A stretch of DNA of 12,301 bases from Candidatus Pacearchaeota archaeon RBG_13_36_9. Its GTDB lineage: Archaea > Nanobdellota > Nanobdellia > Pacearchaeales > GW2011-AR1. Made by a program: the position numbers and the translations under genes. Below the pieces are notes generated by a model, which had not been told where the DNA came from, did no database searches, and saw only the letters and a program-made list of their open reading frames with translations. This document shows positions 1-7,378 of the stretch, piece after piece (the first letter of the stretch is position 1; each line of letters opens with the position of its first letter). Where the stretch lies: NCBI GenBank assembly GCA_001786395.1, contig MFWN01000076.1:17873-30173 (forward strand). Direction: 5' to 3'.

Positions 1-2484
1 TTTTAAACCAGAAAATATTTCAGAATAAACAAAACTTATTAATTTTGAGTTAATTAAAGCGGTGATATATTCTAAAGATAGATCTTTTAGAGAATGAATG
101 CAATTAGTATTAATAGAAGCATAAGATCCTGTTAGGTCTGGAAAACCTTCTATTCTTAATGCTAATTTTGCAATTATTATTTTAGGACTTTTATAAAGGT
201 TTAGTCGATTCTTGCTAACCTTTGAAGTATCTAAATAAGGCTGAAATAACTGTTTACCCTTATTCATAAATTTTGTATTTCCATAAGTTGTTGAATATCG
301 GTCTATAGTTCCGGTATTAATAATTGGAATCCCTTTATTTTTTTCATTAATATATTTCGAGTATTCGTCAGCTTCGGAGGCGGTGCTAGTTGCATTTACT
401 CCTGATATATCTTCTAATTTTTTGCTATTATTAAAAACTTTTTCAATTATCGTAAGATTATCAGACAAAACTATCCCCCAAATGTTATCTGGAAGAGCAG
501 ACAAATTTTTGGAAGAGATTTTATACAATCTTTTATCCTCTAGGTTAGATGAAAATATCTTTTCTGAATATAAAATATAATTGAGTTTTGGTTTTTCCTT
601 TTTAAATATAACAATTATCGGATATACCGAAGGGTCCTCAAATACCTTCACTCTAGATAAGTCTAAAACTCTTAAGATAGAGTAGCTACTGTTTATTAGG
701 TTTCTAAAAGCAATTCCATAAGGAGAAGATAGATACTTGTTTGGTGTGATAAAGGAAACAAATCCATTTTCTTTACAGATGTTTAGAGATTGCTCAAAAA
801 AAAGTATATAAATATCATATGTCCCTTTAGCAGATTTGTATTTATTCTTCCAATATTCCTTGATTTTTTCACCCATGGTTTTAGAAAGCGTCATCGCATT
901 AATATACGGTGGATTCCCTATCACCACATCGAATCCGCCTTGGTTGAAAACATCTGGGAATTGAGATTCCCATTTTAATGCTTTTTCTCCCCCTATAGTC
1001 GAATCATCGATTAAAGAATTCATACACCTCAAATTCTTTTTTAAATTAGATAGTTTTCTCCTTGTTAATCTAGTCTCGTTTTCTAAGATTTTCAAGGCCA
1101 TATTTAATTCGGCTAATTCAACCGCTTTTTCATCCAAATCAACTCCAAAAATACAATTCTCAAAAATCGTATTTTTTTGAGCGATACTTAATCTTCCTTT
1201 AAATTCCTTAAAACTGCCCCATTTCTCAGAATTTTTACCATTTTTCATAAGTTCTTCTATTTTATTGCAAATCTCTTCAAACGCTCTTGTTAAAAATGAG
1301 CCAGAACCGCAGGCAGGGTCTAATATTTTTATGTCTAAAACTTCATCTATAGATTTGTCTTTTATATACTCTCCAACTGTATTTTTGACGATGTAATCGA
1401 CAATATAAGCGGGAGTGTAATAAATTCCCATTTTTTTACGTTTTCCGCTTTTTAAATTAAGCTTTACTCGCTTTTCTGTTTCTGAAAGAATAGTCCCAAG
1501 ATATTGCTCATATATCATCCCCAAAATATCTTTGGGTATAGCATCAAACATATACCTCCCTTTATCGTCATGGATTCCGAAGTAAAGTCCTTTTATTACT
1601 TTGATAAGAATTAATTCATCAAAGAATCCCTCTTTATCAAGAGTTCCTTCTTCAAATAATTTAGAATCGTACTCTTTATTGAATACCATGAATTCAGTTT
1701 TTAATATTTCCCATAATCTTCTTGTAGTTTTACCTTCTTGATGGTCTTTTACAATATTTAACAGCAAATCTTTTTCATCTAATCCCCTATCTTCTGAAGA
1801 ACGAATAAAAATCAGTCTATTTATTAATATTTGAATAATCTCATCTCTTTTTTCTGTAGGAATTTCATTTCTTAAGCTTTTTAAATTGACTGATAAAATC
1901 CTCCTTATCTCTAATAAATCTTCAAGTAAACTTTTATCTATCGGTTTGTTAATTCTGACGTCTTTTAGAGCTAGAAACTTATTCAATTCTTTATTATTAA
2001 AACTCTCTTTGGATAATAACCACAATCGGTCAAAATCACTTTCATAATCTTCATAATTAATCCAGAGACACCCTTTATTATCTTTCATAAGGTTATGTTC
2101 TATATTTCGAGGGTTAGATAATGCATGATAAATCCTTGTTTGTTTAAAATTAGTTAAAACGCAAAAAGGTAAGTGTTTATTATGTGCATATTCAACTGCC
2201 TGTTTACTATCTCCCTCATCTAATCTAATGTCTGTCTTTTTAGCTTCAATAACCAATAGGGGCTCATTATGAAGTCTTAATATATAGTCCGCTCTTCCTT
2301 TAAAGACCTGTTCGTTTCTTTCAGCTTCTTTTCTCATATCCCATCCGAGAGCTTCAAAAAGCGGATCTATAAACTCTACTCTAATTTGGTCTTCTGATTT
2401 TTCATCTAAAATATTTTTAGGTATCTCTGCAAATTCTCGAACTAAATCTTTTATCTTTTCTTTTGCTTCCTCTTTATTCAGCAT
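1..2484 (-). CDS. Type IIG-like restriction-modification protein (nuclease-methyltransferase fusion), partial
   Basis: An open frame of 828 codons runs from the ATG at 2484 to the left edge with no stop, so the C-terminus is missing. Residues 35-82 look like a PD-(D/E)XK nuclease of the HsdR-N/type IIG kind (ADYIL with D66, then VIEAKK with E80 and K82). A helical linker follows. The N6-adenine methyltransferase core shows YYTP (355-358), motif I DPACGSGSF (389-397) and motif IV NPPY (524-527). From about residue 690 the sequence reads like the start of a target-recognition domain (EDISGVNATST, then IINTGTIDRY). Known Eco57I/MmeI-like enzymes both methylate and cut DNA using one recognition domain, so a separate specificity subunit is not needed. 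It lies downstream of an ATPase gene on the same strand, and a TATA-like TTTAAAAAA lies about 25 nt before the start. Family assignment is firm; activity, specificity and exact subtype are not. Confidence 0.9.
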   Translation of the reverse strand, partial: MLNKEEAKEKIKDLVREFAEIPKNILDEKSEDQIRVEFIDPLFEALGWDMRKEAERNEQVFKGRADYILRLHNEPLLVIEAKKTDIRLDEGDSKQAVEYAHNKHLPFCVLTNFKQTRIYHALSNPRNIEHNLMKDNKGCLWINYEDYESDFDRLWLLSKESFNNKELNKFLALKDVRINKPIDKSLLEDLLEIRRILSVNLKSLRNEIPTEKRDEIIQILINRLIFIRSSEDRGLDEKDLLLNIVKDHQEGKTTRRLWEILKTEFMVFNKEYDSKLFEEGTLDKEGFFDELILIKVIKGLYFGIHDDKGRYMFDAIPKDILGMIYEQYLGTILSETEKRVKLNLKSGKRKKMGIYYTPAYIVDYIVKNTVGEYIKDKSIDEVLDIKILDPACGSGSFLTRAFEEICNKIEELMKNGKNSEKWGSFKEFKGRLSIAQKNTIFENCIFGVDLDEKAVELAELNMALKILENETRLTRRKLSNLKKNLRCMNSLIDDSTIGGEKALKWESQFPDVFNQGGFDVVIGNPPYINAMTLSKTMGEKIKEYWKNKYKSAKGTYDIYILFFEQSLNICKENGFVSFITPNKYLSSPYGIAFRNLINSSYSILRVLDLSRVKVFEDPSVYPIIVIFKKEKPKLNYILYSEKIFSSNLEDKRLYKISSKNLSALPDNIWGIVLSDNLTIIEKVFNNSKKLEDISGVNATSTASEADEYSKYINEKNKGIPIINTGTIDRYSTTYGNTKFMNKGKQLFQPYLDTSKVSKNRLNLYKSPKIIIAKLALRIEGFPDLTGSYASINTNCIHSLKDLSLEYITALINSKLISFVYSEIFSGLK

Positions 2485-2514
2485 GAATAAGCTAAGAATT
2501 ATTCTTTTTTAAAG

Positions 2515-2610
2515 TTAATTGAGTTTTGAAGTATATTCTATTGCAGTAACTATTTTATCTGATGCTTCCTTCAACAACTTCTCTAACTTATTTTTGATTG
2601 AAATTTGCCT
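2515..2610 (-). pseudogene. Frameshifted C-terminal tail of the ATPase
   Basis: One frame over from the ATPase end, 31 codons read as a plausible amphipathic helix (RQISIKNKLEKLLKEASD, then KIVTAIEYTSKLN) and stop at TAA 2515-2517. Restoring a single base near 2610 (AGAGGCAA to AGAAGGCAA) would join it to DYIR of the ATPase and give about 412 residues. The cause may be a real mutation or a base-call error. Part of the evidence is only that the stretch looks coding. Confidence 0.45.
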
Positions 2611-3752
2611 CTTATATAGTCCCCTAATAAATGATGAAATAATTTATATTTCCCCCTGTCGGTTCTTATTATTGCTCCTTCCTGAACTAATTTTCCAAGG
2701 TGGGGAGATAATTCATTACTATTCTTTCTCAATTCTTTGCTTAATTCGGATAATGATATTTCTCCTTCTTTATGAACTGCCATTTTAGATAAAATATTTT
2801 TATTATTCTTGCCTGCTTGATCGTAAAACCTTGAGAAAAAAGGCGCAAGCACTCTGTTTGTAAATTCAATATCTGCCGCTTCAAAATATTCAATTCTTAA
2901 TTCAGATTCTCCTTCTTTTAATTTGGAATATGCAGTCGCCAAATATGCCGTAAGCACAAATGGATGGCCTTCGGTTATTTTGTGTACCTTTTCAATAACC
3001 TCTTTTTTTATAGAGAGATTTACTTGGCTAATCTTTTTTTCAATAAATGCCTTTGTTTCTTGAGAGTTAAAATTCTCCAAGATTGCAGGTGGGAAAGTTC
3101 TGACAAGAGGTGAAAAACCTGTGCCAGATGGCCCAGTTATAGATAACTTTCCCGCAGGCAGTATCATTACAGGCACTTTATTCACTTGCAGTTGTTCCAA
3201 TACTGCTCTTAAGTAAAGAATTAATTCAGCCCTATTCTTTTCTAAGACTCTTGCTTCATCTATAAGGAAAACTATGGCAGTTCTTATATCTTTTAGACGG
3301 TTCCATACTTCTGTAAGAGCAGAGTGAAGATTTGGAAAATCATCCCCTGTTTCTCCTGATAGGCTTATTTCTATCCCGCTTTCAGTCTTTATTTTTATTC
3401 TTTTTAGAGCATTAAGTATTTTTTCAGAGATTTTTTGAAGAATAACCTCTTCCCTAACTTTCGCCTGTGCTCTTTCAATAAGCATTTTTGCCAGTGTTTC
3501 TTTGCTTAAATCATCCATTTCGTTCAAGGAAAAATAAACTGCTAGGGCATCTTGTTGCTCGGCTATATACTTGCACTTGTGAAGGAATGAGGTTTTACCA
3601 ATGCCATAACCTCCTGCCACAGACATGTTTGCTAAAGAGCCGCTAGAGGTTTGCCTAAGTTTTTGCTTGAAATTTTCTAAATCTTGAACTCTTCCAACAA
3701 AATCACTCGGGTCTACTGGTGAACCAGGGTTAAATGGGTTTGGAGGCAACAT
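2583..3752 (-). CDS. AAA/STAND-like ATPase with C-terminal winged helix
   Basis: This 389-residue P-loop ATPase starts with the NPFNPG motif and FVGR (18-21) often seen in archaeal ORC/STAND-like ATPases. Walker A is GGYGIGKTS (47-55) and Walker B is AIVFLIDEA (159-167, D165/E166). A GHPF segment (262-265) sits where these families begin the lid domain. Residues about 318-377 resemble a winged helix (LSELSKEL, then LVQEGAIIRTDRGKYKL), so it may bind DNA or a partner. It lies upstream of the restriction-modification gene on the same strand, with a 98-bp gap, and could be part of that defence locus. The C-terminus appears frameshifted near 2610: a coding-like stretch continues in the next frame to 2515. 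The partner and substrate cannot be told from sequence. Confidence 0.85.
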   Translation of the reverse strand: MLPPNPFNPGSPVDPSDFVGRVQDLENFKQKLRQTSSGSLANMSVAGGYGIGKTSFLHKCKYIAEQQDALAVYFSLNEMDDLSKETLAKMLIERAQAKVREEVILQKISEKILNALKRIKIKTESGIEISLSGETGDDFPNLHSALTEVWNRLKDIRTAIVFLIDEARVLEKNRAELILYLRAVLEQLQVNKVPVMILPAGKLSITGPSGTGFSPLVRTFPPAILENFNSQETKAFIEKKISQVNLSIKKEVIEKVHKITEGHPFVLTAYLATAYSKLKEGESELRIEYFEAADIEFTNRVLAPFFSRFYDQAGKNNKNILSKMAVHKEGEISLSELSKELRKNSNELSPHLGKLVQEGAIIRTDRGKYKLFHHLLGDYIRGKFQSKIS

Positions 3753-3756
3753 AGCA

Positions 3757-3817
3757 ATATAGTAATTTTTAATACTATTATAATATAATTATACTATTTA
3801 AATTTTTCTATAGTATT
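3757..3817 (-). promoter_or_regulatory. AT-rich promoter region of the ATPase with ATAGTA/TACTAT boxes
   Basis: Upstream of the ATPase start are four related hexamers: ATAGTA 3759-3764, TACTAT 3773-3778, TACTAT 3792-3797 and ATAGTA 3810-3815. They form two inverted pairs, with spacers of 8 and 13 bp or so. A TATA-like run lies between them (about 3778-3790). This is the layout of an operator, but AT-rich DNA makes chance symmetry easy. Confidence 0.4.
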
Positions 3818-3822
3818 ATTTT

Positions 3823-3849
3823 AGATTATTTGGGTCTATAGAATAATCT
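3823..3849 (-). terminator. Possible hairpin after the coiled-coil operon
   Basis: AGATTATT (3823-3830) and AATAATCT (3842-3849) are perfect inverted 8-mers with an 11-nt loop. They abut the stop codon of the gene ending at 3849. The stem is AT-rich and weak, so a terminator role is only possible. Confidence 0.3.
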
Positions 3850-4220
3850 TATTCCAGCCTTGCCAGCTTTTCCTGGATTTCAAGAAGCTCTCTTTCTATC
3901 TCTTTGTACTCCCTTTTTTCCTTTGGTTCTGCCTTTTTTGTAGTAAACTTTATTTTTTTCCTTGCGATATTTTTGATAAGCTTTAGCTGGCTTTCCTCAT
4001 CTTTTTCTGTTGGGAGGAGCTTTTCTATTTCTTCTATTCTTTCGCCCAATTCAGAGAGGGAATTTCTTAAGCGAGTTCTTAGGATAAGCTCCCTTTTTCT
4101 TGTTACTTTAAAATTCTTGAATGCCTTAAGAGTCTGAAGAGCATTAATTTGCGAGTTAAGAAGCTCTTTTTTTGCGAATAAAGCTTCGTCAAATTCCAGC
4201 CTAATATGGATATTTTCCAT
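3849..4220 (-). CDS. Small coiled-coil protein of unknown function
   Basis: This is a 123-residue, highly charged protein with no motif I recognise. The first third starts MENIHIRLEFDEALFAKK and looks like a short beta strand followed by helix. The rest is predicted to be nearly all helix and coiled coil: ELGERIEEIEKLLP at about 57-70, and EYKEIERELLEIQEKLARLE at the C-terminus. A basic patch (IARKKIKFTTKKAEPKEKR, about 85-103) separates the helical parts. It follows the 4223-4882 gene with a gap of only 2 nt, so the two are surely co-transcribed. The next gene also ends in coiled coil, so the products may pair with each other. No enzymatic role is suggested. Existence of the gene is likely; the function is unknown. 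Confidence 0.75.
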   Translation of the reverse strand: MENIHIRLEFDEALFAKKELLNSQINALQTLKAFKNFKVTRKRELILRTRLRNSLSELGERIEEIEKLLPTEKDEESQLKLIKNIARKKIKFTTKKAEPKEKREYKEIERELLEIQEKLARLE

Positions 4221-4222
4221 TT

Positions 4223-4882
4223 TTATACCTTAGAAAAAATTTTATTGTCTATGCCTTCTATCCTCAGCTTAATTGCTTCAATCTCGTTTTCCCACTCTTT
4301 TAATTCCTCATCCTCTTTTCTTTTCTGGTCTTTTATCTCGTGAAGATACTTTTCCACCTCATTTATCTTTTCTTTTATGCTGTGAAAACTGTCTAGCGCA
4401 AACTTGAATTTGTCTATCCTTATATAAACCGGCTCCTTTATTTCTTTTTCTTGGTTATGGGAGTAATTTTCCATCATGGGCGGGGGGGCATGTTTTACAG
4501 GGGGAGATGGTTTATAGACCGGCTGGGCTGTTTTATTGTATGAAGGCCTGCTTATGGGCTTGCTAGCAGGAAAATTCAGGCTAACTGGCTTTTGTCTGGG
4601 TTGTGATGTAAACAAAGGTTCATTAAAGTCCATTGGTCGCCTTTTATTTATTGGCGTTATTGCCGATTTAACTGCCTCCTGGCTCAAGGAGTCTCCGAAC
4701 TTTGAATCTGGAAATGAAGGCAGCTCTTTTATTTCTTTGCTTAATTCAGGCACTGAGTAAGAATAATCCCCTGTTTCTTTGTCGTCTAATCCTGAATCCG
4801 CAGAATCTGACAAGTTAGGTAATTCAGGAAGAGCAGGTGCTTCTTTTTCTTCAACCTCTTTTTTCCTTCCGAAGACCACCAT
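4223..4882 (-). CDS. Proline-rich linker plus coiled-coil protein of unknown function
   Basis: I take the start at 4882 (MVVFGRKKEVEE), giving 219 residues. The frame is open upstream to 4987, but that extension would overlap the divergent tfe start and run through the promoter, and a TATA box sits 20-28 nt before 4882. The N-terminus is short and basic, then come an acidic disordered stretch (about 10-75) and a proline-rich linker (about 80-140, with KPSPPVKHAPPPMM). The last 70 or so residues are a charged coiled coil (KFALDSFHSIKEKINEVEKY, then KDQKRKEDEELKEWENEIEA). No signal peptide or membrane segment remains with this start. It is the first gene of a two-gene operon with the 123-residue coiled-coil protein, divergent from tfe. 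Such an architecture suggests a scaffold or adaptor, but that is a guess. Confidence 0.75.
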   Translation of the reverse strand: MVVFGRKKEVEEKEAPALPELPNLSDSADSGLDDKETGDYSYSVPELSKEIKELPSFPDSKFGDSLSQEAVKSAITPINKRRPMDFNEPLFTSQPRQKPVSLNFPASKPISRPSYNKTAQPVYKPSPPVKHAPPPMMENYSHNQEKEIKEPVYIRIDKFKFALDSFHSIKEKINEVEKYLHEIKDQKRKEDEELKEWENEIEAIKLRIEGIDNKIFSKV

Positions 4883-4900
4883 GATAATAATTCCCCAAAA

Positions 4901-4910
4901 GTATATAAAT
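4901..4910 (-). promoter_or_regulatory. TATA box for the coiled-coil operon
   Basis: ATTTATATAC on the minus strand is centred about 23 nt before the ATG at 4882. This spacing predicts a leaderless transcript and supports the downstream start. Confidence 0.6.
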
Positions 4911-4952
4911 AGGTTTGCATAAACTATATAGGAGTAACATAAAAACGAAAAG

Positions 4953-4960
4953 TATTTATT
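4953..4960 (+). promoter_or_regulatory. TATA box for tfe
   Basis: TATTTATT is centred about 25 nt before the ATG at 4982. It shares the 99-bp divergent gap with the minus-strand promoter of the coiled-coil operon. Confidence 0.55.
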
Positions 4961-4981
4961 TGACCCCCTTTTTAAACGTGG

Positions 4982-5719
4982 ATGCAAACTAATTTTCTAG
5001 AGGAAATAGTTGAAGACATAGCTGGAATTCAGGCAAAAGAAATTGTAAAATTGCTTGAAGGTAAGAAGGATGTTAATGAGTTTCTGATAGCCAAAAAGCT
5101 TAAATTGACTATAAATCAGGCCAGGAATATACTCTATAAACTTTCCGAGGCAGGTTTAGTCAGCTCTACGAGAAAAAAAGACAAGAGGAAAGGCTGGTTT
5201 ATTTATTTTTGGACTCTAGATGCTTTAAAGTCCCTGGAACTTTTGGAGAAAAGGCTTTTAGAGGAGGCTGCCCGGCTTAAGCACCTGCTGCAAAATAGAA
5301 AATCCAGGAGATTTTATTTTTGCAAGACCTGTAATGTTGAAGTTGGGGAAGAGAGTGCTTTGCTGAATCAATTTACCTGCCTGGAATGCGGCCAAGTTTA
5401 CGAGCTAGCAGACAGCAGCACATTTATTAAGGATATTGAGGGGAAGATTTCTAAAATCGAGAAACAACTTGTAGTTATATCTGAAGAGAAAGGAAAAGTG
5501 CTGGAGACTTGGCATAAGAAGAATAAGAGAAAGACTGCCAGGCATGACAGCAAGATAAAGAAGCAGAAAGAGGCAGTTAAGATAGCAAGGAAGAAGGCTG
5601 CGCTTAAGAAAGCGAAAGAGAGTGGTTCTAAGGAAAAGATTCCAAAAGAGGCTGAGGAGAAGAAAGCTGCAAAAAAAACTGCCAAAAAACCAAAAAAGAA
5701 AGCTGCAAGGAAAAAATGA
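4982..5719 (+). CDS. tfe: Transcription factor E (TFE, TFIIE-alpha homologue) with lysine-rich tail
   Basis: Residues about 5-95 form the winged-helix domain typical of archaeal TFE: AKEIVKLLEGKKDVNEFLIA, then NQARNILYKLSEAGLV, then the GWFIYFW strand. A zinc ribbon follows, with C114-x2-C117 and C133-x2-C136. TFE binds RNA polymerase near the clamp and stalk, stabilises the open complex and helps melt the promoter. Usual archaeal TFE is about 170-190 residues. This one has 245 because of an extra C-terminal tail (about 178-245) that is mostly Lys/Ala, ending AAKKTAKKPKKKAARKK. The tail resembles histone H1 or other DNA-coating tails and probably binds nucleic acid; that is an inference. The stop overlaps the next start as ATGA, so tfe and the rhomboid gene form an operon. 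Confidence 0.93.
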   Translation: MQTNFLEEIVEDIAGIQAKEIVKLLEGKKDVNEFLIAKKLKLTINQARNILYKLSEAGLVSSTRKKDKRKGWFIYFWTLDALKSLELLEKRLLEEAARLKHLLQNRKSRRFYFCKTCNVEVGEESALLNQFTCLECGQVYELADSSTFIKDIEGKISKIEKQLVVISEEKGKVLETWHKKNKRKTARHDSKIKKQKEAVKIARKKAALKKAKESGSKEKIPKEAEEKKAAKKTAKKPKKKAARKK

Positions 5720-6429
5720 GGAATACTAGAAAACTGAGGGCTTATGACAGCAGGAGAAGAACTAATTTTTTCCCAGCATTTAGCGTTACGACCTGGCTCA
5801 TAATTGTTAATGTAGCTTTTTTTGTCATTTTTGCTCCTCTATTGGCAATTTCGCAGGATTATGCAAAGTATGTTGCTATTCAGCCTGAAGCTATTATGCA
5901 CGGCAAGTATCTTTGGACAATAATTACCAACGTGTTCATGCATGCAGGCTTTGCTCATCTTTTGATAAACATGTTTGTGCTTTTTTCTTTGGGGGGGTTA
6001 TGCGAAAAAATCATTGGAAGAAAAAGGTATTTTTGGTTTTACCTGGTTTCAGGAATTATTGCAGGATTGTCTTTTGTCTTCTTTGCCTATTTTTTTGGAA
6101 ATAATCCATTGGGAGAACGAATATTTGGGGCTCCAGACAACATGGCAGTTGGGGCTTCTGGGGCAATATTTGCTGTAGCAGGGCTTTTTATGATACTTAC
6201 TCCCAGGCTACGGTTTACAATTATTTTCCTGCCATTTTTCTCGCTTCCTGCATACATAATGATTCCTCTTGTTTTAGTGTTAACCTGGATAATCAGCGTT
6301 TCTGCAGGATTCGGAGTTGGAAATACAGCTCATTTCGGGGGATTTTTAGTTGGTGTCCTTTTCGCTCTGTACCTCCGGCACAAGTATAAAAGAAAAACAA
6401 AGATGATTGAAAGGTATTTTTCAAGATAA
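5716..6429 (+). CDS. Rhomboid-family intramembrane serine protease
   Basis: This 237-residue polytopic membrane protein has about six hydrophobic segments. The catalytic serine is in GASGA (S148) and the catalytic histidine is in NTAHFGG (H206). The helix with MHAGFAHLLINM supplies the conserved H81xxxN85 that forms the oxyanion site. Together these are the diagnostic rhomboid set, so the enzyme should be active. It cleaves transmembrane substrates within the membrane; the substrate here is unknown. The N-terminus is short, basic and cytoplasmic (MRNTRKLRAYDSRRR). Its start codon overlaps the tfe stop by 4 nt (ATGA), which suggests coupled expression. A link between membrane proteolysis and TFE is not implied by this alone. 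Confidence 0.93.
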   Translation: MRNTRKLRAYDSRRRTNFFPAFSVTTWLIIVNVAFFVIFAPLLAISQDYAKYVAIQPEAIMHGKYLWTIITNVFMHAGFAHLLINMFVLFSLGGLCEKIIGRKRYFWFYLVSGIIAGLSFVFFAYFFGNNPLGERIFGAPDNMAVGASGAIFAVAGLFMILTPRLRFTIIFLPFFSLPAYIMIPLVLVLTWIISVSAGFGVGNTAHFGGFLVGVLFALYLRHKYKRKTKMIERYFSR

Positions 6430-6430
6430 G

Positions 6431-6439
6431 TTTATAAAA
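6431..6439 (+). promoter_or_regulatory. TATA box for the SpoIIM-family gene
   Basis: TTTATAAAA lies 21-29 nt before the ATG at 6460, just after the rhomboid stop, so this gene probably has its own leaderless transcript. Confidence 0.6.
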
Positions 6440-6459
6440 GATGTTCTATTTTATTTGAT

Positions 6460-7056
6460 ATGAAAAAGAAAAAAAGAGAGGAAGGATTTTTCAGGAAGCA
6501 TTATTCCCTGAGCTGGAAGTATATCAAAGAAAGTTCAGTTTATATTCTTTTGATGATATGTTTATTGCTTTTCGGGGCTTTTGCTGCCTTGCTTTACCAG
6601 CCGCCCTTGCTTGTAGAAGCAATTAAAGCTTTTATGGAGTCTATTTTGAAGGACACTTCTAATTTTAATGTGTTTGAGATGATGGTTTATATTTTAAATA
6701 ATAATCTGAAGAACAGCTTTTTTGCCATGATTTTTGGGGTTATTTTTGGAATCATGCCGATTTTTACTGCTTTATCTAATGGTTATGTTCTTGGATTTGT
6801 TGCTGAGAAAAGCGTTTTAGTGGCAGGACCTTCAGTCTTGCTTAGATTGCTTCCTCACGGAATTTTTGAATTTCCTGCAATTATCCTTGCCTTAGCCACA
6901 GGCATAAGGCTGGGGCTTTTTTGGTTTTCTGACAATAAGAAAAAAGAGTTTGTAAAAAGGGTGGAAGGCTCTTTAAGGGTTTTCTTGTTTGTTATCCTGC
7001 CTCTTTTAATAATTGCGGCAATTATAGAGGGATTTTTGATTTTTGCGCTGGAGTGA
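6460..7056 (+). CDS. SpoIIM (stage II sporulation protein M)-family membrane protein
   Basis: This 198-residue protein has a basic N-terminus (MKKKKREEGFFRKHY) and four or five hydrophobic segments, at about 27-46, 86-105, 107-116, 133-155 and 172-196. The signature is PHGIFEFPA (132-140) followed by a small-residue helix, and a late IIEGF (188-192), both typical of the SpoIIM/DUF95 family. In Bacillus SpoIIM takes part in peptidoglycan remodelling during engulfment. Archaea do not sporulate and their copies have no established function, although membrane remodelling or transport is often guessed. Full length for the family. Its own TATA box lies between it and the rhomboid gene. The stop is followed directly by the R2 repeat. 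Confidence 0.88.
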   Translation: MKKKKREEGFFRKHYSLSWKYIKESSVYILLMICLLLFGAFAALLYQPPLLVEAIKAFMESILKDTSNFNVFEMMVYILNNNLKNSFFAMIFGVIFGIMPIFTALSNGYVLGFVAEKSVLVAGPSVLLRLLPHGIFEFPAIILALATGIRLGLFWFSDNKKKEFVKRVEGSLRVFLFVILPLLIIAAIIEGFLIFALE

Positions 7057-7108
7057 TGCCCGGCGGGGGCATACGTATTTTATGGCATAATCAAGGGTAT
7101 TTTTGTAA
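7057..7108 (+). repeat. Dispersed repeat R2, copy a
   Basis: The 48-nt block at 7061-7108 matches 9838-9885 at 38 of 48 positions, sharing GGGGCATA, GTATTTTATGG and GGGTATTTTT. The first part also folds: ATGCCC (7056-7061) pairs with GGGCAT (7067-7072) around GGCGG. It lies immediately after the SpoIIM stop, so it could act at that transcript's 3' end. Confidence 0.55.
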
Positions 7109-7158
7109 TAACGTTTTATTGTCGTTGCTTATAAAAAATAAGCAATTTAAAAGGAAAA

Positions 7159-7369
7159 ATGTATTATAGCGAAAGTAAGCAGGTTTGGAGCAATATAAAT
7201 CTTAAAAGAGAACTAATAAATGAATTCCCCAGCTTAAAGAAAAACAGGCAGATTTCTTTTATGAACTTATGTTTTGTAGGACTGCTGAAGATATTAACAA
7301 GGCTCTAAAAGAGTTATCAAAAAAAAAGAGATTGTTCCTTTGTTACTGTGGATGCATAAGGATGGTTGA
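7159..7369 (+). pseudogene. Short gene remnant with two frameshifts
   Basis: The stretch reads as protein only if the frame changes twice. It starts MYYSESKQVWSNINLKREL (7159), shifts near 7245-7250 to DFFYELMFCRTAEDINKALK, and shifts again in a run of nine A at 7319-7327 to EIVPLLLWMHKDG, ending at TGA 7367-7369. ELMFC followed by AE and a leucine-rich helix faintly recalls the start of an HhH-GPD DNA glycosylase (archaeal Ogg2 has ELCFC in that place), but the length, about 70 residues, is far short of that family. Treat the function as unknown. The A-run may hide an assembly error. It does not overlap the convergent AlaE gene, which ends at 7379. Confidence 0.4.
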
Positions 7370-7378
7370 TTAATTTAT

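Noticed and set aside
4883..4987. N-terminal extension of the coiled-coil protein with a hydrophobic stretch
   Set aside because: It would read through a TATA box and overlap the tfe start; the downstream Met fits the promoter spacing.
5398..5685. Minus-strand open frame opposite tfe
   Set aside because: It is the hydrophobic mirror of the lysine-rich tfe tail, with no independent support.
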